Shown here one piece after another: positions 17,703 to 27,469 of a stretch of DNA of 64,000 bases. Below the pieces are notes generated by a model. It had not been told where the DNA came from and searched no databases. It worked only from the letters and a program-made list of their open reading frames with translations. The DNA is taken from contig CANMIL010000002.1 in NCBI GenBank assembly GCA_947497895.1, forward strand, positions 496,001-560,000, read 5' to 3'. How positions within the stretch are numbered: position 1 is the stretch's first letter; every line of letters starts with the position of its first letter. The DNA is from an uncultured Tenacibaculum sp. (lineage in GTDB: Bacteria > Bacteroidota > Bacteroidia > Flavobacteriales > Flavobacteriaceae). The translations under genes and the position numbers were made by a program.

Positions 17703-19016
17703 ATGAAATACAGTCAATTTAATTCTATAATCCCTTACAATAATCAGTTTGCATTGTACAATGCATTTGAAGACAAAGTTATTTTTTTAGAGAATGATCT
17801 CAAGGAGCTTCTTATTGCAGGAAAACACGAAGGTATCGATGAACTTGAAACAATTCATCCGTCATTTTATAAATATTTGAAAGAGAATAAGTTTTTAATT
17901 GAAAACGATATAAATGAGGTTGAAAAAGTAAGAGATGTTGCAACAAGGGTTGATGAACAAGAAGCAATGTTTCAGTTAACGATTAATCCGACAATGAATT
18001 GTAACTTCAAATGTTGGTATTGTTACGAAGATCATATCAAAGCCTCAAGGTTAAAAAGTACCATGGTAATAAAGGTAAATAAGTTTATTACCAAAAAACT
18101 TCAAGATGAAAGAATAAAGTATTTTCATGTTGGGTTTTTCGGAGGGGAACCATTGTTATACTTTAAAAGAAATGTAGTTCCAATTATTGATCACTTAGCT
18201 GAAGAGAGTCAGAAATTAGGAAAAGAATTTGGAATCAACTTTACCTCTAACGGTTATTTAGTAAACCAAGATTTTGTAGATTATTTCCATAGCAAGAACC
18301 TTTCATGTAATTTACAAATTACTTTAGATGGTTACAGAGAAGAACATGATAAAGTGCGTTTTGTTTCTAAATCAAAAGGTTCTTACTTCGAAATTGTGAA
18401 TAACATTAAGTTGCTTATTAGGAATGGCTTACATGTTAGGTTAAGAATTAATTATACAAGTAAAAACTTAAGAGATACTTTCAAAATTATTGATGATTTC
18501 TCAGATGTCGATTTAAAATATATTAAGGAAAACTTAATTGTTGATTACCATAGAGTTTGGCAAGATGATGCTGTAGATGATATTGATGTGATTTTAAATC
18601 GAAACATGGAAATCATAAAGAGTAAAGGGTTTAATGTTACAGGTACTTTTTCTGCAAATAATGTATTAAACTCTTGTTATGCTGATAAGAGAAACAGCGC
18701 TGTAATTAATTATAATGGAGATCTGTATAAATGTACAGCGAGAGATTTTAATAAGGATAATCGAAATGGATTTATTGATAGTGAAGGTGAATTAATTTGG
18801 GATGATGGTTATGTTGAAAAACGAATGACATCGAAGCTTCATAACAAGCCTTGTTTAAGCTGTAGAATTATGCCTTTATGTAATGGTGGGTGTAGTCAGC
18901 ATGCTATGGAGAACCTTGAGAATGAGGAAGGATATTGCGTGTATGCATTCGACGAAACCCAAAAAGATAAAGTTATTTATGCTAAAGTTACAGACATTCT
19001 TAAAGAAGCCGTATAG
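17703..19016 (+). CDS. Radical SAM/SPASM peptide maturase
   Basis: 437 residues. An N-terminal RiPP-recognition-like region (about 1-90) precedes the radical SAM core with the cluster motif CNFKCWYCYEDH (CxxxCxxC), FFGGEPLLY, and a C-terminal SPASM domain whose Cys are in CYADKRN, YKCTARDF, CLSCRIMPLCNGGC and GYCVYAF. SPASM proteins carry auxiliary iron-sulfur clusters and modify ribosomal peptides (thioether, C-C or other crosslinks). It follows three precursor genes and overlaps the exporter gene, so those peptides are its likely substrates. Confidence 0.92.
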   Translation: MKYSQFNSIIPYNNQFALYNAFEDKVIFLENDLKELLIAGKHEGIDELETIHPSFYKYLKENKFLIENDINEVEKVRDVATRVDEQEAMFQLTINPTMNCNFKCWYCYEDHIKASRLKSTMVIKVNKFITKKLQDERIKYFHVGFFGGEPLLYFKRNVVPIIDHLAEESQKLGKEFGINFTSNGYLVNQDFVDYFHSKNLSCNLQITLDGYREEHDKVRFVSKSKGSYFEIVNNIKLLIRNGLHVRLRINYTSKNLRDTFKIIDDFSDVDLKYIKENLIVDYHRVWQDDAVDDIDVILNRNMEIIKSKGFNVTGTFSANNVLNSCYADKRNSAVINYNGDLYKCTARDFNKDNRNGFIDSEGELIWDDGYVEKRMTSKLHNKPCLSCRIMPLCNGGCSQHAMENLENEEGYCVYAFDETQKDKVIYAKVTDILKEAV

Positions 19017-21228
19017 TAGGAATAAAACGCTTCCTTTTTTCTATCAGTTAACTAGTACTGATTGTGCCGCTGCGTGTATGTGTATGGTGGTAAATTACTA
19101 CGGAAAAAAAGCGAATTTAAATCATATTAAAGGGTATTTTGAATTTACAAGAAACGGTGTTTCCATTAACGATATAATTGATGCTTCAGAGAAAATGGGA
19201 TTGTCGGCCAGTGTTGTTAAGATTACTTCTGAAGAGTTAACTACAATACCGTTTCCTGTAATACTATATTGGAAACAGGACCACTTTTTAGTGTATGATA
19301 AAGCCAGTCAGAGCAATGGAGAAACTTCTTTTCATTTAGCGGATCCTGCTTATGGTAAAGTTAAAGTTGACCAAGAGTCTTTTGAAAACGAATGGAAGGG
19401 AGCAAATGATAAAGGGATAGCCATAATTTTACAACCAACCGAAAGCTTTGAGGAGGTCGTTATTGAAAATAAGGGAACCAAGGTATTGAAGCCATTGGAT
19501 AGTCCAATCATCAATTACGTAAAGTCATTTTTAGTAAAAAACAAGGTGAAATACGGATTGGCAATTGTCTTGTTAATTATAAGTCTTGTGGCTAACTGGT
19601 CTATTCCGTTTATTTTCCAAAAAATAATTGACGATGGAGTTATGTCGAAGGATATGAACATGGTTTATTTCTTTCTATTGTCACAGGTTGTTTTGTTTGT
19701 ATCTTATTTTATTTCGGATTTTTTTAGCAGGTTAATTTTAACAAAGTTCAACTTTTCTTTAAGTGTTAATTTAAAAGAAAACCTTTTATTTAAATTAATA
19801 ACATTACCTGTTAGTTATTTTGATACGCGACTCAATACAGAAACTTTACAACGAATTAACGATCAAAATAAAATACAAACATACATGACATGGAAAGGTC
19901 CTGAGTTAATTATCAGTACCTTAAATATAATCATATTCGGAAGCATACTACTGTATTACAATGGGGTAGTTTTTACAACCTATTTCTTTTTGAGTGTTGT
20001 GTCTTTTATTTGGGTATTCCTCTTTCTAAAAAAGAGAGCGATTTTGGAGTATGCAATGTTTCTGAAACAATCTGAAAATAGCAATCATATTTATGAATTT
20101 ATCATGAATATGCCTGAAATCAAGGTAAATAATGCTCAAAAAAATGTAGTTAATAAAATTACAGATATTCAGAAGAGATTAAATGATATTGAGTTACGTT
20201 CATTATACTTAAACACCTATCAATTAATAGGGGTTAATGTTTTAACCAAAATCAAAGAAATTGTTGCCATAGGTGTTTGTGCTTATTTTATTATTGAAAG
20301 TCAAATTACTTTAGGAGTTTTAATAAGTATCTCTTACGTAATAGGGCAGTTAACAGGTCCAATGAATAATATCATAAGTTTTGTAAAGGATACTCAAGAT
20401 GCGAAATTATCAAATGATCGTATAAATGATATCTACACTACAAAACAGGAAAATGAAGATAAAAAAATAGATCTTTCAACTGAAGAGATTTCTAGTATCC
20501 GTATTCAAGATTTATCGTTTAAATATCCTGGTAAGTTTAGTCCGACAATACTTAATGATATCAGCTTCGATATTAAAAAGAACACAGTAACAGCAATTGT
20601 TGGAGCAAGTGGAAGTGGAAAAACAACATTACTCAAGTTACTATTATCGTTTTATTCAGTGAAATCTGAAGCCATTTCTATGGACAATATTGATATGAAT
20701 GATATTATCCCGTCAACATGGAGAAAACAATGTGGAATTGTATTGCAGGATGGGAATATTTTCAGTGGATCAGTAGCCGAGAATATTACATTTTCTGAAG
20801 AAAATATAGACTATGATCGATTAGAGAAAGCGTGTGAAATTTCTTGCGCTTCAGAATTTATTGATCAATTACCTATGAGATATAACACCAAAATTGGTAA
20901 CTCCGGGTTGCAATTAAGTGGTGGACAAAAACAACGTATTCTCATAGCAAGAGCAGTTTATAAAAATCCAAGTTTTATCTTTTTAGATGAAGCGACAAGT
21001 GCTTTGGATGCTGAAAATGAGAAAAAAATATATAACAATCTAGAAGAATTTTTTAAGGGTAGAACAGTAGTGGTAATAGCTCACAGACTTTCTACTGTTA
21101 AAAACGCCGATAACATTTTGGTACTTAATAAGGGAGAAATTGTAGAACAAGGAAAACATGAAAAATTGGTTTCGAATAAGGGCTATTACTATAACCTTAT
21201 CAAGAATCAATTGGAACTAGGAGATTAA
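18979..21228 (+). CDS. C39-peptidase ABC exporter
   Basis: About 749 residues from ATG 18979, which I prefer to the longer reading because the peptidase domain starts 20 residues later; it overlaps the radical SAM gene by 38 bp. C39 peptidase: catalytic Cys in TSTDCAAACM, His in KQDHFLVYD, Asp in LADPAYG. Six transmembrane helices follow (about 190-470), then the nucleotide-binding domain with GASGSGKTT (Walker A), LSGGQKQRILIARA (signature) and FIFLDEATSALD (Walker B). It cuts leaders after double glycine and exports the core, matching the GG leaders of the three precursors. Confidence 0.95.
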   Translation: MLKLQTFLKKPYSRNKTLPFFYQLTSTDCAAACMCMVVNYYGKKANLNHIKGYFEFTRNGVSINDIIDASEKMGLSASVVKITSEELTTIPFPVILYWKQDHFLVYDKASQSNGETSFHLADPAYGKVKVDQESFENEWKGANDKGIAIILQPTESFEEVVIENKGTKVLKPLDSPIINYVKSFLVKNKVKYGLAIVLLIISLVANWSIPFIFQKIIDDGVMSKDMNMVYFFLLSQVVLFVSYFISDFFSRLILTKFNFSLSVNLKENLLFKLITLPVSYFDTRLNTETLQRINDQNKIQTYMTWKGPELIISTLNIIIFGSILLYYNGVVFTTYFFLSVVSFIWVFLFLKKRAILEYAMFLKQSENSNHIYEFIMNMPEIKVNNAQKNVVNKITDIQKRLNDIELRSLYLNTYQLIGVNVLTKIKEIVAIGVCAYFIIESQITLGVLISISYVIGQLTGPMNNIISFVKDTQDAKLSNDRINDIYTTKQENEDKKIDLSTEEISSIRIQDLSFKYPGKFSPTILNDISFDIKKNTVTAIVGASGSGKTTLLKLLLSFYSVKSEAISMDNIDMNDIIPSTWRKQCGIVLQDGNIFSGSVAENITFSEENIDYDRLEKACEISCASEFIDQLPMRYNTKIGNSGLQLSGGQKQRILIARAVYKNPSFIFLDEATSALDAENEKKIYNNLEEFFKGRTVVVIAHRLSTVKNADNILVLNKGEIVEQGKHEKLVSNKGYYYNLIKNQLELGD

Positions 21229-21262
21229 TTATAATCTCCCCGGACTTAGTATTATACTACAA

Positions 21263-21290
21263 ATAAAGCTGCAATTTTTTGCAGCTTTAT
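21263..21290 (+). terminator. Terminator after the exporter
   Basis: ATAAAGCTGCAA / TTGCAGCTTTAT, a 12-bp perfect stem with a short T-loop. It can work in either direction, closing the RiPP operon. Confidence 0.75.
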
Positions 21291-21444
21291 GTATTCTGTA
21301 GTGAATTTAACTATAATCAATTACTCTACGGGCAAGTCCACAAAGCATCTAAAAGAAATAAGATTAAAAATGTCAACAAGTGTCGGAGCATTTAAATCTC
21401 ACTTAGTGAGTAAATACTAAAAACCTAATAACACACAAATGGCT

Positions 21445-23028
21445 TTACTCAATTAAATCACCACATAATTTTATTTTTAATTTGGTTGCACCGGGTAAAT
21501 ATGCCAACGGTATGGATTCTTTGGTTATGATATGAATACTAGTATTAGAAGCTCCTTTATTGATGAGGTCTTTCTTACTTTCGGATAAAAGAATCTCTAA
21601 TTCCTCGTTTTCATTTTTTTGCATAGTGTTAATTACAATCTCTTTTTCACTGCTAATTTGAGAAATACAAGCTCCAAAGGCATTCGCTACTTCCATGTGT
21701 TCTGGGAATAAAACCTCTGATGCGCCCTTGATTCTATTAGGGAGCAAAAAAGCGCCACCACCACATGCAATTACAGGAATGTCCTTTGAATCTGTTTTTA
21801 ACTTATCTACAAGATTTTCTATTTGAATTTGAATTGCTTCGACAACCTTTTCAAGTAAAGTAGTATACGAGTTTTTCATCACCTCTTCTAGTGTATTCTT
21901 TAAATCACTAGGTTTTAGAGAGCCATCAATTGCTAATTTTTCTTCAGCTAAGAAAAAATCAGTTAACGTTGGCGTGTTTCCTCCAAAAGCAATCGCCTTT
22001 TCTTTTAATTGATATCCAACAGAATCTGGTCCTAAAATACATTGATCGTTAACCATTCTTACAATAGTTCCACCTCCAACACCAACAGCAACAACATCAG
22101 GCATTCTAAAGTTAGTTAAAACACCTCCAATTTGGGCGGCTTGAGTACTTTCTCTTGGGAAATAGTTGATGAGTACACCACCGTCAGAAGTAGTTCCTCC
22201 GACATCAATCACAATTCCATTTTCAACTTTCGACAAAGCCCCAGCTCCTCGAATACTATTGGTTGGCCCTGATGAAATAGTTAATACTGGGTAATCTTGT
22301 ACCTCGTCAAGAGACAATAATGTACCATCATTTTGTCCAATGAATAACTCGGCGTTTAAACCTAGTTTTTTTACTGTTTCTTTGAAAGCATTTACCATTT
22401 TTAAAGCAACACCCTGCAGGGAGGCATTTAAAATAGCTGCGTTTTCACGTTCTAATAATCCTAAACCTCCAATTTCGTGAGAGCAAGTTACCTTAATATG
22501 ATCTCCTAGAATTTCTTTTGACCATTGCGCGACTTGAAGTTCTTGATCTGGAATTGTTTTTGAGAATACACCAGTAATGGCAACAGATTCTACTTCGCCT
22601 TTCATTTTTTCAAGACAGGATTTTACTTCATTTTCAATTAAAGGACTTATTAATCGACCATCGAATTCATACCCTCCATGTACCATATAAACATGTTTAT
22701 CGAGTAATGATTTTAAATCCCTAGGAAAATCAGCCATAGTTGGTATGGCACCACTTGCAGGTAAAGCCAATCGGATAACACCAATTTTATTCAGTTCTTT
22801 TCTTTCTACTAAGGCATTTGTACAATGCGTTGTTCCAAGCATGATATATTTAATATCTTCTTTTAAAATAGTCGCTTGAGAAAGTACATTTTTAATTGCA
22901 TTTTCAATACCTGAACTGATATCTAATGAGGTTGTTTGTTTTGTTTTGGCAATAATTTCGTTTTCATGTGAAACTAAAACTGCATCTGTGTTTGTTCCAC
23001 CTACATCTACACCTATTTTGTAATACAT
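21445..23028 (-). CDS. Hydantoinase/oxoprolinase-family ATPase (HyuA-like, short form)
   Basis: 527 residues with the hydantoinase A N-terminal and core: GVDVGGTNTDAVLV at the N-terminus (ATP-binding), GTTHCTNALVERKEL, then VIDVGGTTSDGGVL. Members cleave 5-oxoproline, hydantoin or related five-membered rings with ATP. It is last in the operon, 1 bp after the DUF917 gene, the usual partner of this short type. A full-length HyuA homologue is encoded at the start of the same operon, so two ring-opening enzymes are present. Confidence 0.88.
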   Translation of the reverse strand: MYYKIGVDVGGTNTDAVLVSHENEIIAKTKQTTSLDISSGIENAIKNVLSQATILKEDIKYIMLGTTHCTNALVERKELNKIGVIRLALPASGAIPTMADFPRDLKSLLDKHVYMVHGGYEFDGRLISPLIENEVKSCLEKMKGEVESVAITGVFSKTIPDQELQVAQWSKEILGDHIKVTCSHEIGGLGLLERENAAILNASLQGVALKMVNAFKETVKKLGLNAELFIGQNDGTLLSLDEVQDYPVLTISSGPTNSIRGAGALSKVENGIVIDVGGTTSDGGVLINYFPRESTQAAQIGGVLTNFRMPDVVAVGVGGGTIVRMVNDQCILGPDSVGYQLKEKAIAFGGNTPTLTDFFLAEEKLAIDGSLKPSDLKNTLEEVMKNSYTTLLEKVVEAIQIQIENLVDKLKTDSKDIPVIACGGGAFLLPNRIKGASEVLFPEHMEVANAFGACISQISSEKEIVINTMQKNENEELEILLSESKKDLINKGASNTSIHIITKESIPLAYLPGATKLKIKLCGDLIE

Positions 23029-23029
23029 C

Positions 23030-24115
23030 TTAATCTATTTTATTTAAAATTTCAATAGGAATGAACTTTTCCTCATATCCAAATTTTTGAGGACCTCCAA
23101 GCACAATTCCTTCTGGAGTTCTCCATTGAGCATCTGCTTTCATTCCAATAACAACAACCCTTGTTCCATATTGAATGGTTTCAGCAGTGATGGGATGTGC
23201 GTTTTCAGCATCAATAAGTACGATTAAGTCAGGCGTTATAGCTGCAGGTTTACCATCTTTAGTAGCAATTAAAAACTCATTTTGAAATTCGAGAATCATT
23301 GTTGAGCCATGGTCATTTTCAATTCCTTTAATATCACAAACTCCTTTATTCCAACGTCCTTCTGTCTTGATAGAAATATTACTGATTTTTCCAGAAAAAA
23401 GTTGAATAGCGTCCGCTGCTTTTATCAAAGCGTCTAAAGGATTTAGTTTTTCATTCTTTGCGTTAATGATAGTATTACCAAGTTTTTGAGCATAAGAAAC
23501 AATACCATGAACAGATGCCTGCTTTACCTGTTTTCCTGTCATAGGATAACAACCAATAGCACAACTTCCTCCCATTTGAATGGTGGTTGCCCCAACTAGA
23601 GTTTCTCCCCAAGTATTGTTGATGGTATGGTATACGTTTTTGTTACCTTTTTCATCCGCTTGTGTAATTGGAGAAACAGGAATATTATGTAAGGTGAAGG
23701 TTGTCATTTCCAATCGGGGAAAAGCACGCCCCATTCCATCGGCATCTACTAATGGAATTTGATGTTCAGCGGCGATAGAGAAGGGGATAACCCCGTTTAA
23801 TCCTCCTGCTTCTGCAGGCATCACTGCATCAATTTTTTTGCCCAAATAACTTTCCATCATTTTAAATGCTTCTAAGAACTCTTTTCCAGAGAAGAGTTTT
23901 TCGACTAAAATCATAGGAGCACCAAAAGCGGCAATGGGAAGCACGAGAGCATCATCAGCCAATTCGTTTGGAGCAATAAGAGTAACATTTCCATTTTTCT
24001 TAATCGCCTCTTTTGCCAGTAATTTCCCTATGTAAGGATCGCCTCCGCCGCCAGTTCCTAGAACAGTAGACCCCAAAGCGATGGCATCAATATCATTTTC
24101 ATTTATGTGTCTCAT
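23030..24115 (-). CDS. DUF917 / S-methyl thiohydantoin desulfurase-like protein
   Basis: 361 residues from the ATG at 24115, which overlaps the permease stop as ATGA. An upstream in-frame start would lie deep inside the permease gene. The N-terminus ALGSTVLGTGGGGDPYIG and MPAEAGGLNGVIPF are typical of DUF917 proteins. These pair with HyuA-like proteins in hydantoin-type degradation. The biochemical role is poorly known, so treat the name as a family label. Confidence 0.85.
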   Translation of the reverse strand: MRHINENDIDAIALGSTVLGTGGGGDPYIGKLLAKEAIKKNGNVTLIAPNELADDALVLPIAAFGAPMILVEKLFSGKEFLEAFKMMESYLGKKIDAVMPAEAGGLNGVIPFSIAAEHQIPLVDADGMGRAFPRLEMTTFTLHNIPVSPITQADEKGNKNVYHTINNTWGETLVGATTIQMGGSCAIGCYPMTGKQVKQASVHGIVSYAQKLGNTIINAKNEKLNPLDALIKAADAIQLFSGKISNISIKTEGRWNKGVCDIKGIENDHGSTMILEFQNEFLIATKDGKPAAITPDLIVLIDAENAHPITAETIQYGTRVVVIGMKADAQWRTPEGIVLGGPQKFGYEEKFIPIEILNKID

Positions 24116-25314
24116 ATTTTTAAAAATTTTTGAAGTAAATAGTAAAAGGTCATTGAAGCCGCTATTCCCAAGATATTTTTTATTTGAGAATCCATTAAGA
24201 GCATAATTAGCACTCCAATTCCCCAAGAAATAATTCCTTTCCAGTTAATAGATTTGGTTTGATGAGCATACGACTTTGTAATATAATAGTCCGAAATAAC
24301 CACTCCAGCAATTGGAGTGATGGTGATGGTAAGTATGGAAATAAAGCTCATAAAATGAGATAAAACACCTAAACTTGCTAGCAAAACCCCCACAAAACCA
24401 ACAAATAATGTTGTTTTTGAACGTGATGTATTGGGTAGTTTTAATAAGTTGTTAAATGCTAAACCTGAAGAATAAACATTCATAACATTTGATGTCCATG
24501 TAGCCAAAATTAATATCGACATAGCAAAAAAAGGAAAGCCTAAAGAAGAGAAAATCTCAACAATATCATATGTTCCTTGAGTAATAGCCAATATTGCTCC
24601 AATAGCTAAAAGACACATTGCTGATGGTATAATTCCAACTATTGATCCTAAGACGGCATCTTTTTTAGAGGCTGCAAACCTATTGTAATCAGGAGAAATA
24701 ACTCCACCAACTGAAATAAATCCTATAGTAAAACCAATAGCTTGAAGTATTGACATGTTTTGTGTGGGCTTGAAAGCAATAAATTCATTCCAATCATGCT
24801 TTTGAAATGTAATTATCAATCCGTAAATGAGAAGAATGATAATTGCAGGTACTGCTATATAGTTCAACCATTTTAAGTATTTAAAACCGAAAACGGCCGT
24901 AATAACCATTATGATTCCCCAAAAGATTGAGGATAGCCATATAGGTAAATCTATATGATAAACTTCGAATAAAATCTTTGAAAATGATGCCCCAGCAATA
25001 TTACTTTGGATACCAAACCAACCGAGTGTTGACAAACCGATGACTAAACCAACAATAACTTTGGCTCCATTTTCACCAAAACTACTGGCAGCGAGTTTTA
25101 CGGTTGGTTTTCTCTGTAGAACAGCAGCAATACTGAGTAAGGACATAAAGAGTACAACTACACTAAAGCCAATAAGACCTGCCCATAGCGAATTGGCGAA
25201 AGAAAGAGAATTGATAAGGGTACTTCCTACTAATAATGCGGGAACACTTACAACACCCCCAAACCAAACACCTGCTAAGCTATACCATTTTGTTGTATAA
25301 TTCTGTTGCTTCAT
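24112..25314 (-). CDS. NCS1-type purine/cytosine/hydantoin permease
   Basis: 400 residues, about 12 hydrophobic segments. N-terminal WYSLAGVWFGGVVSVPALL and GFISVGGVISPDYNRFAAS are typical of the cytosine-permease group of NCS1 transporters, which import nucleobases, allantoin or hydantoins with Na+ or H+. Within this operon it is the likely inner-membrane importer of the ring substrate, working after the TonB receptor at 31313-33661. Confidence 0.9.
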   Translation of the reverse strand: MKQQNYTTKWYSLAGVWFGGVVSVPALLVGSTLINSLSFANSLWAGLIGFSVVVLFMSLLSIAAVLQRKPTVKLAASSFGENGAKVIVGLVIGLSTLGWFGIQSNIAGASFSKILFEVYHIDLPIWLSSIFWGIIMVITAVFGFKYLKWLNYIAVPAIIILLIYGLIITFQKHDWNEFIAFKPTQNMSILQAIGFTIGFISVGGVISPDYNRFAASKKDAVLGSIVGIIPSAMCLLAIGAILAITQGTYDIVEIFSSLGFPFFAMSILILATWTSNVMNVYSSGLAFNNLLKLPNTSRSKTTLFVGFVGVLLASLGVLSHFMSFISILTITITPIAGVVISDYYITKSYAHQTKSINWKGIISWGIGVLIMLLMDSQIKNILGIAASMTFYYLLQKFLKI

Positions 25315-25325
25315 AAACTCTTAGA

Positions 25326-26312
25326 TTAAATGGTTACTACTATTTTCCCTTTTTGCTTATTTGATAGCATATATTTATAAGCCCCAATCGTATCCTTAAA
25401 ATCAAATACTTTATCAATTCTAGGTTTGATTCCTTTTCTTTCAATTAAATTGAGAACATATTTTTTCCCTTCTTCTAATAATTCATTATTACAAACAAAA
25501 TTGAACATTGAATATGCATGTAAAGTGGTGTTCTTTCGGACTAAATCAAGAATTGGAAATTCTGGAAAAGTCCCTCCCAATAAACCATAGATTGCAGCAG
25601 ATCCTCCATAAGAAAGAGCATTCATATATTGTTGATTGAAAGATGTATTTCCAACAGGATCAAAAACAAATTTTATTCCCTTACTCCCTGAAATTTTGGC
25701 GAGTTGATCCAGAGTGTTTTCCTCATTGGTAACAATTACATAATCAGCTCCTAGTTCTTTTATGAATTCTTTTTTATCAGATGTTCTTGTAGATCCAATT
25801 ACAACAGCACCAATTTCTTTTGCCAATTTTAATGCTCCTTGACCTGCTGTCCCAGATGTGGCGGGAATAAATACATAATCTCCTTGTTTTACTTTTCCTA
25901 GATGAAACAGCGCGTAATAGGCGGTTAAATATTGCATCCAAAAGGAGGTGGCTTCTTCAAAGCTATATCCTTTAGGAACTTTGGTTACATATTGTTCTGG
26001 AACGGTGGCATATTCTCCTTGAACTCCATACTTGTTTGTAAAAAAAGGAATTGTAGTTATGATATCCCCTTTTTTAAATTTTGTAACATTCTCGCCAATA
26101 CTTACCACCTCGCCAGTTGCTTCAGAACCAATTCTTGAAGGAAACTTAGGTTGGGTATAATGCCTACCATTTATAAACAAGATATCCGCTTGATTTAAGG
26201 CGAATGCCTTTACTTTAAAAAATACTTCAGTATCCTTAGGCATAGTTCTGTCTACTCGATCAATCTGTAACACTTCCGGGCCTCCTATTTTATGAAATCG
26301 TATAATTTCCAT
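25326..26312 (-). CDS. Zinc-independent medium-chain dehydrogenase / quinone oxidoreductase
   Basis: 328 residues of the medium-chain reductase family, quinone-oxidoreductase branch: GGPEVLQIDRV at the N-terminus, GSEATGEVVSIG, and the nucleotide-binding segment IPATSGTAGQGALKLAKEIG. Structural zinc Cys are absent, as in NADPH:quinone reductases. It is embedded in the hydantoin operon; its exact substrate is unknown. Confidence 0.88.
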   Translation of the reverse strand: MEIIRFHKIGGPEVLQIDRVDRTMPKDTEVFFKVKAFALNQADILFINGRHYTQPKFPSRIGSEATGEVVSIGENVTKFKKGDIITTIPFFTNKYGVQGEYATVPEQYVTKVPKGYSFEEATSFWMQYLTAYYALFHLGKVKQGDYVFIPATSGTAGQGALKLAKEIGAVVIGSTRTSDKKEFIKELGADYVIVTNEENTLDQLAKISGSKGIKFVFDPVGNTSFNQQYMNALSYGGSAAIYGLLGGTFPEFPILDLVRKNTTLHAYSMFNFVCNNELLEEGKKYVLNLIERKGIKPRIDKVFDFKDTIGAYKYMLSNKQKGKIVVTI

Positions 26313-26315
26313 AAG

Positions 26316-26645
26316 CTAAATTGCTTTTTCATTTAATACATAAATTAAAGTGGTGTCTTCCAGTACATTCCCAGCTTGTGCTTCAAGTGCATTGATATAC
26401 ACAGCACTTCCCGTTCTCAAATAACCTTTTACACTTTCATTTTCATTTAGCATTTCAATACAACCTTTCGTAATAATTGAAATTTCATTGAAAGGGTGCT
26501 TTGAAAAACCTTCAGAAGGAATTCGTGTTCCTTTTCTTAGAAACACAGTCCCTAATGTTGTTTTTATACCTTCATTTACTTCGGACAGTAGTTCCTTACT
26601 ATAATGTTCTTTAGAGGTTGGGTATGTTATTTTTTTTATTTCCAT
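26316..26645 (-). CDS. Small cupin-like protein
   Basis: 109 residues, predicted single cupin barrel: GTRIPSEGFSKHPFNEISIITKG gives the H-x-FNE pattern of cupin motif 1, and GSAVYINALEAQAGN corresponds to motif 2. It starts 1 bp inside the stop of the racemase gene (shared base 26645), so the two are translationally coupled. Its role may be as a binding or isomerase accessory protein in the pathway. Confidence 0.75.
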   Translation of the reverse strand: MEIKKITYPTSKEHYSKELLSEVNEGIKTTLGTVFLRKGTRIPSEGFSKHPFNEISIITKGCIEMLNENESVKGYLRTGSAVYINALEAQAGNVLEDTTLIYVLNEKAI

Positions 26646-27445
26646 TAGTTGATTATAATTCTATTACCAAACTCATATTCATGATTAAACAAACCAAACT
26701 GAAGTATATCATCTTCTGGAGGAGCTTGAGAGCTCCACTTTCTTGACGGTTTCCATCGATAAGTATTTTTTAAATACGCCATTTGCTCAGCTTGTTTTAA
26801 AGCAGCAATGGATGGATCAATCACAGGAACATTTAGTTTTGATTGAATTTCTTTATAGAAACCAAACTCAAGTGTACATCCTAGAATTATAGATTCAGCA
26901 TAATCTTCATAAACTGCTTTTTTCGAAGCTTCCATTAATTTAGAAGCAGTAATGTTATGGTCTTGTTGAAACTCTCTAACATTCATATCAACATCTCTAA
27001 AAGAAGCTAATTGATGTTCATAACCATAAGATTTCACGGTATGATGCATTTCATGTTCCCATTTTTTTTGCCCAATAATCACAGAGAATTTGTTTGCAAG
27101 CTTTAACGCTATTTCAATAGAAGAATGACAAGGGCCAACAACGATCATGTCACCAGAAATTTCTCTAGCATCAAGTAGAAACGGATCATAAAAGCATCCG
27201 ATAATTAAAGCGTCAAACCCTTCTTGTGATGCTTTTTGTGTAGCTCTAATCACATCGGATGCTATAAGCGCATTATAAGTTCTGTATTCAAGATTATCCA
27301 TTTTTCCTACAGAAGAAGGTAAAGAGCAAATATGAACTTCAGTATTTTCATTTTTGTTTTCTTTTACCATGTTGGCGAAAAAAGAGTCATAGGCATCAAA
27401 TCCAATGGGATTTAAATACATGATTTTTTGAGTGATTTTGTTCAT
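26645..27445 (-). CDS. Aspartate/glutamate/hydantoin racemase family protein
   Basis: 266 residues with the two-Cys racemase layout: DALIIGCFYDPFLLDARE (first Cys) and ESIILGCTLEFGFYKEI (second Cys). Hydantoin racemases invert the C5 centre of 5-substituted hydantoins so both enantiomers can be hydrolysed. Its place between HyuB and the cupin fits that role. Confidence 0.87.
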   Translation of the reverse strand: MNKITQKIMYLNPIGFDAYDSFFANMVKENKNENTEVHICSLPSSVGKMDNLEYRTYNALIASDVIRATQKASQEGFDALIIGCFYDPFLLDAREISGDMIVVGPCHSSIEIALKLANKFSVIIGQKKWEHEMHHTVKSYGYEHQLASFRDVDMNVREFQQDHNITASKLMEASKKAVYEDYAESIILGCTLEFGFYKEIQSKLNVPVIDPSIAALKQAEQMAYLKNTYRWKPSRKWSSQAPPEDDILQFGLFNHEYEFGNRIIIN

Positions 27446-27469
27446 GGTTTTTCCAATTAGCGTTTCTAT

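Noticed and set aside
18883..18978. N-terminal extension of the C39 exporter from the upstream ATG
   Set aside because: It lies wholly inside the radical SAM gene in another frame, and the peptidase domain starts well after 18979.
6898..21228. A LanC cyclase in the RiPP locus
   Set aside because: No protein with the LanC zinc motifs or barrel repeats is encoded in the window.
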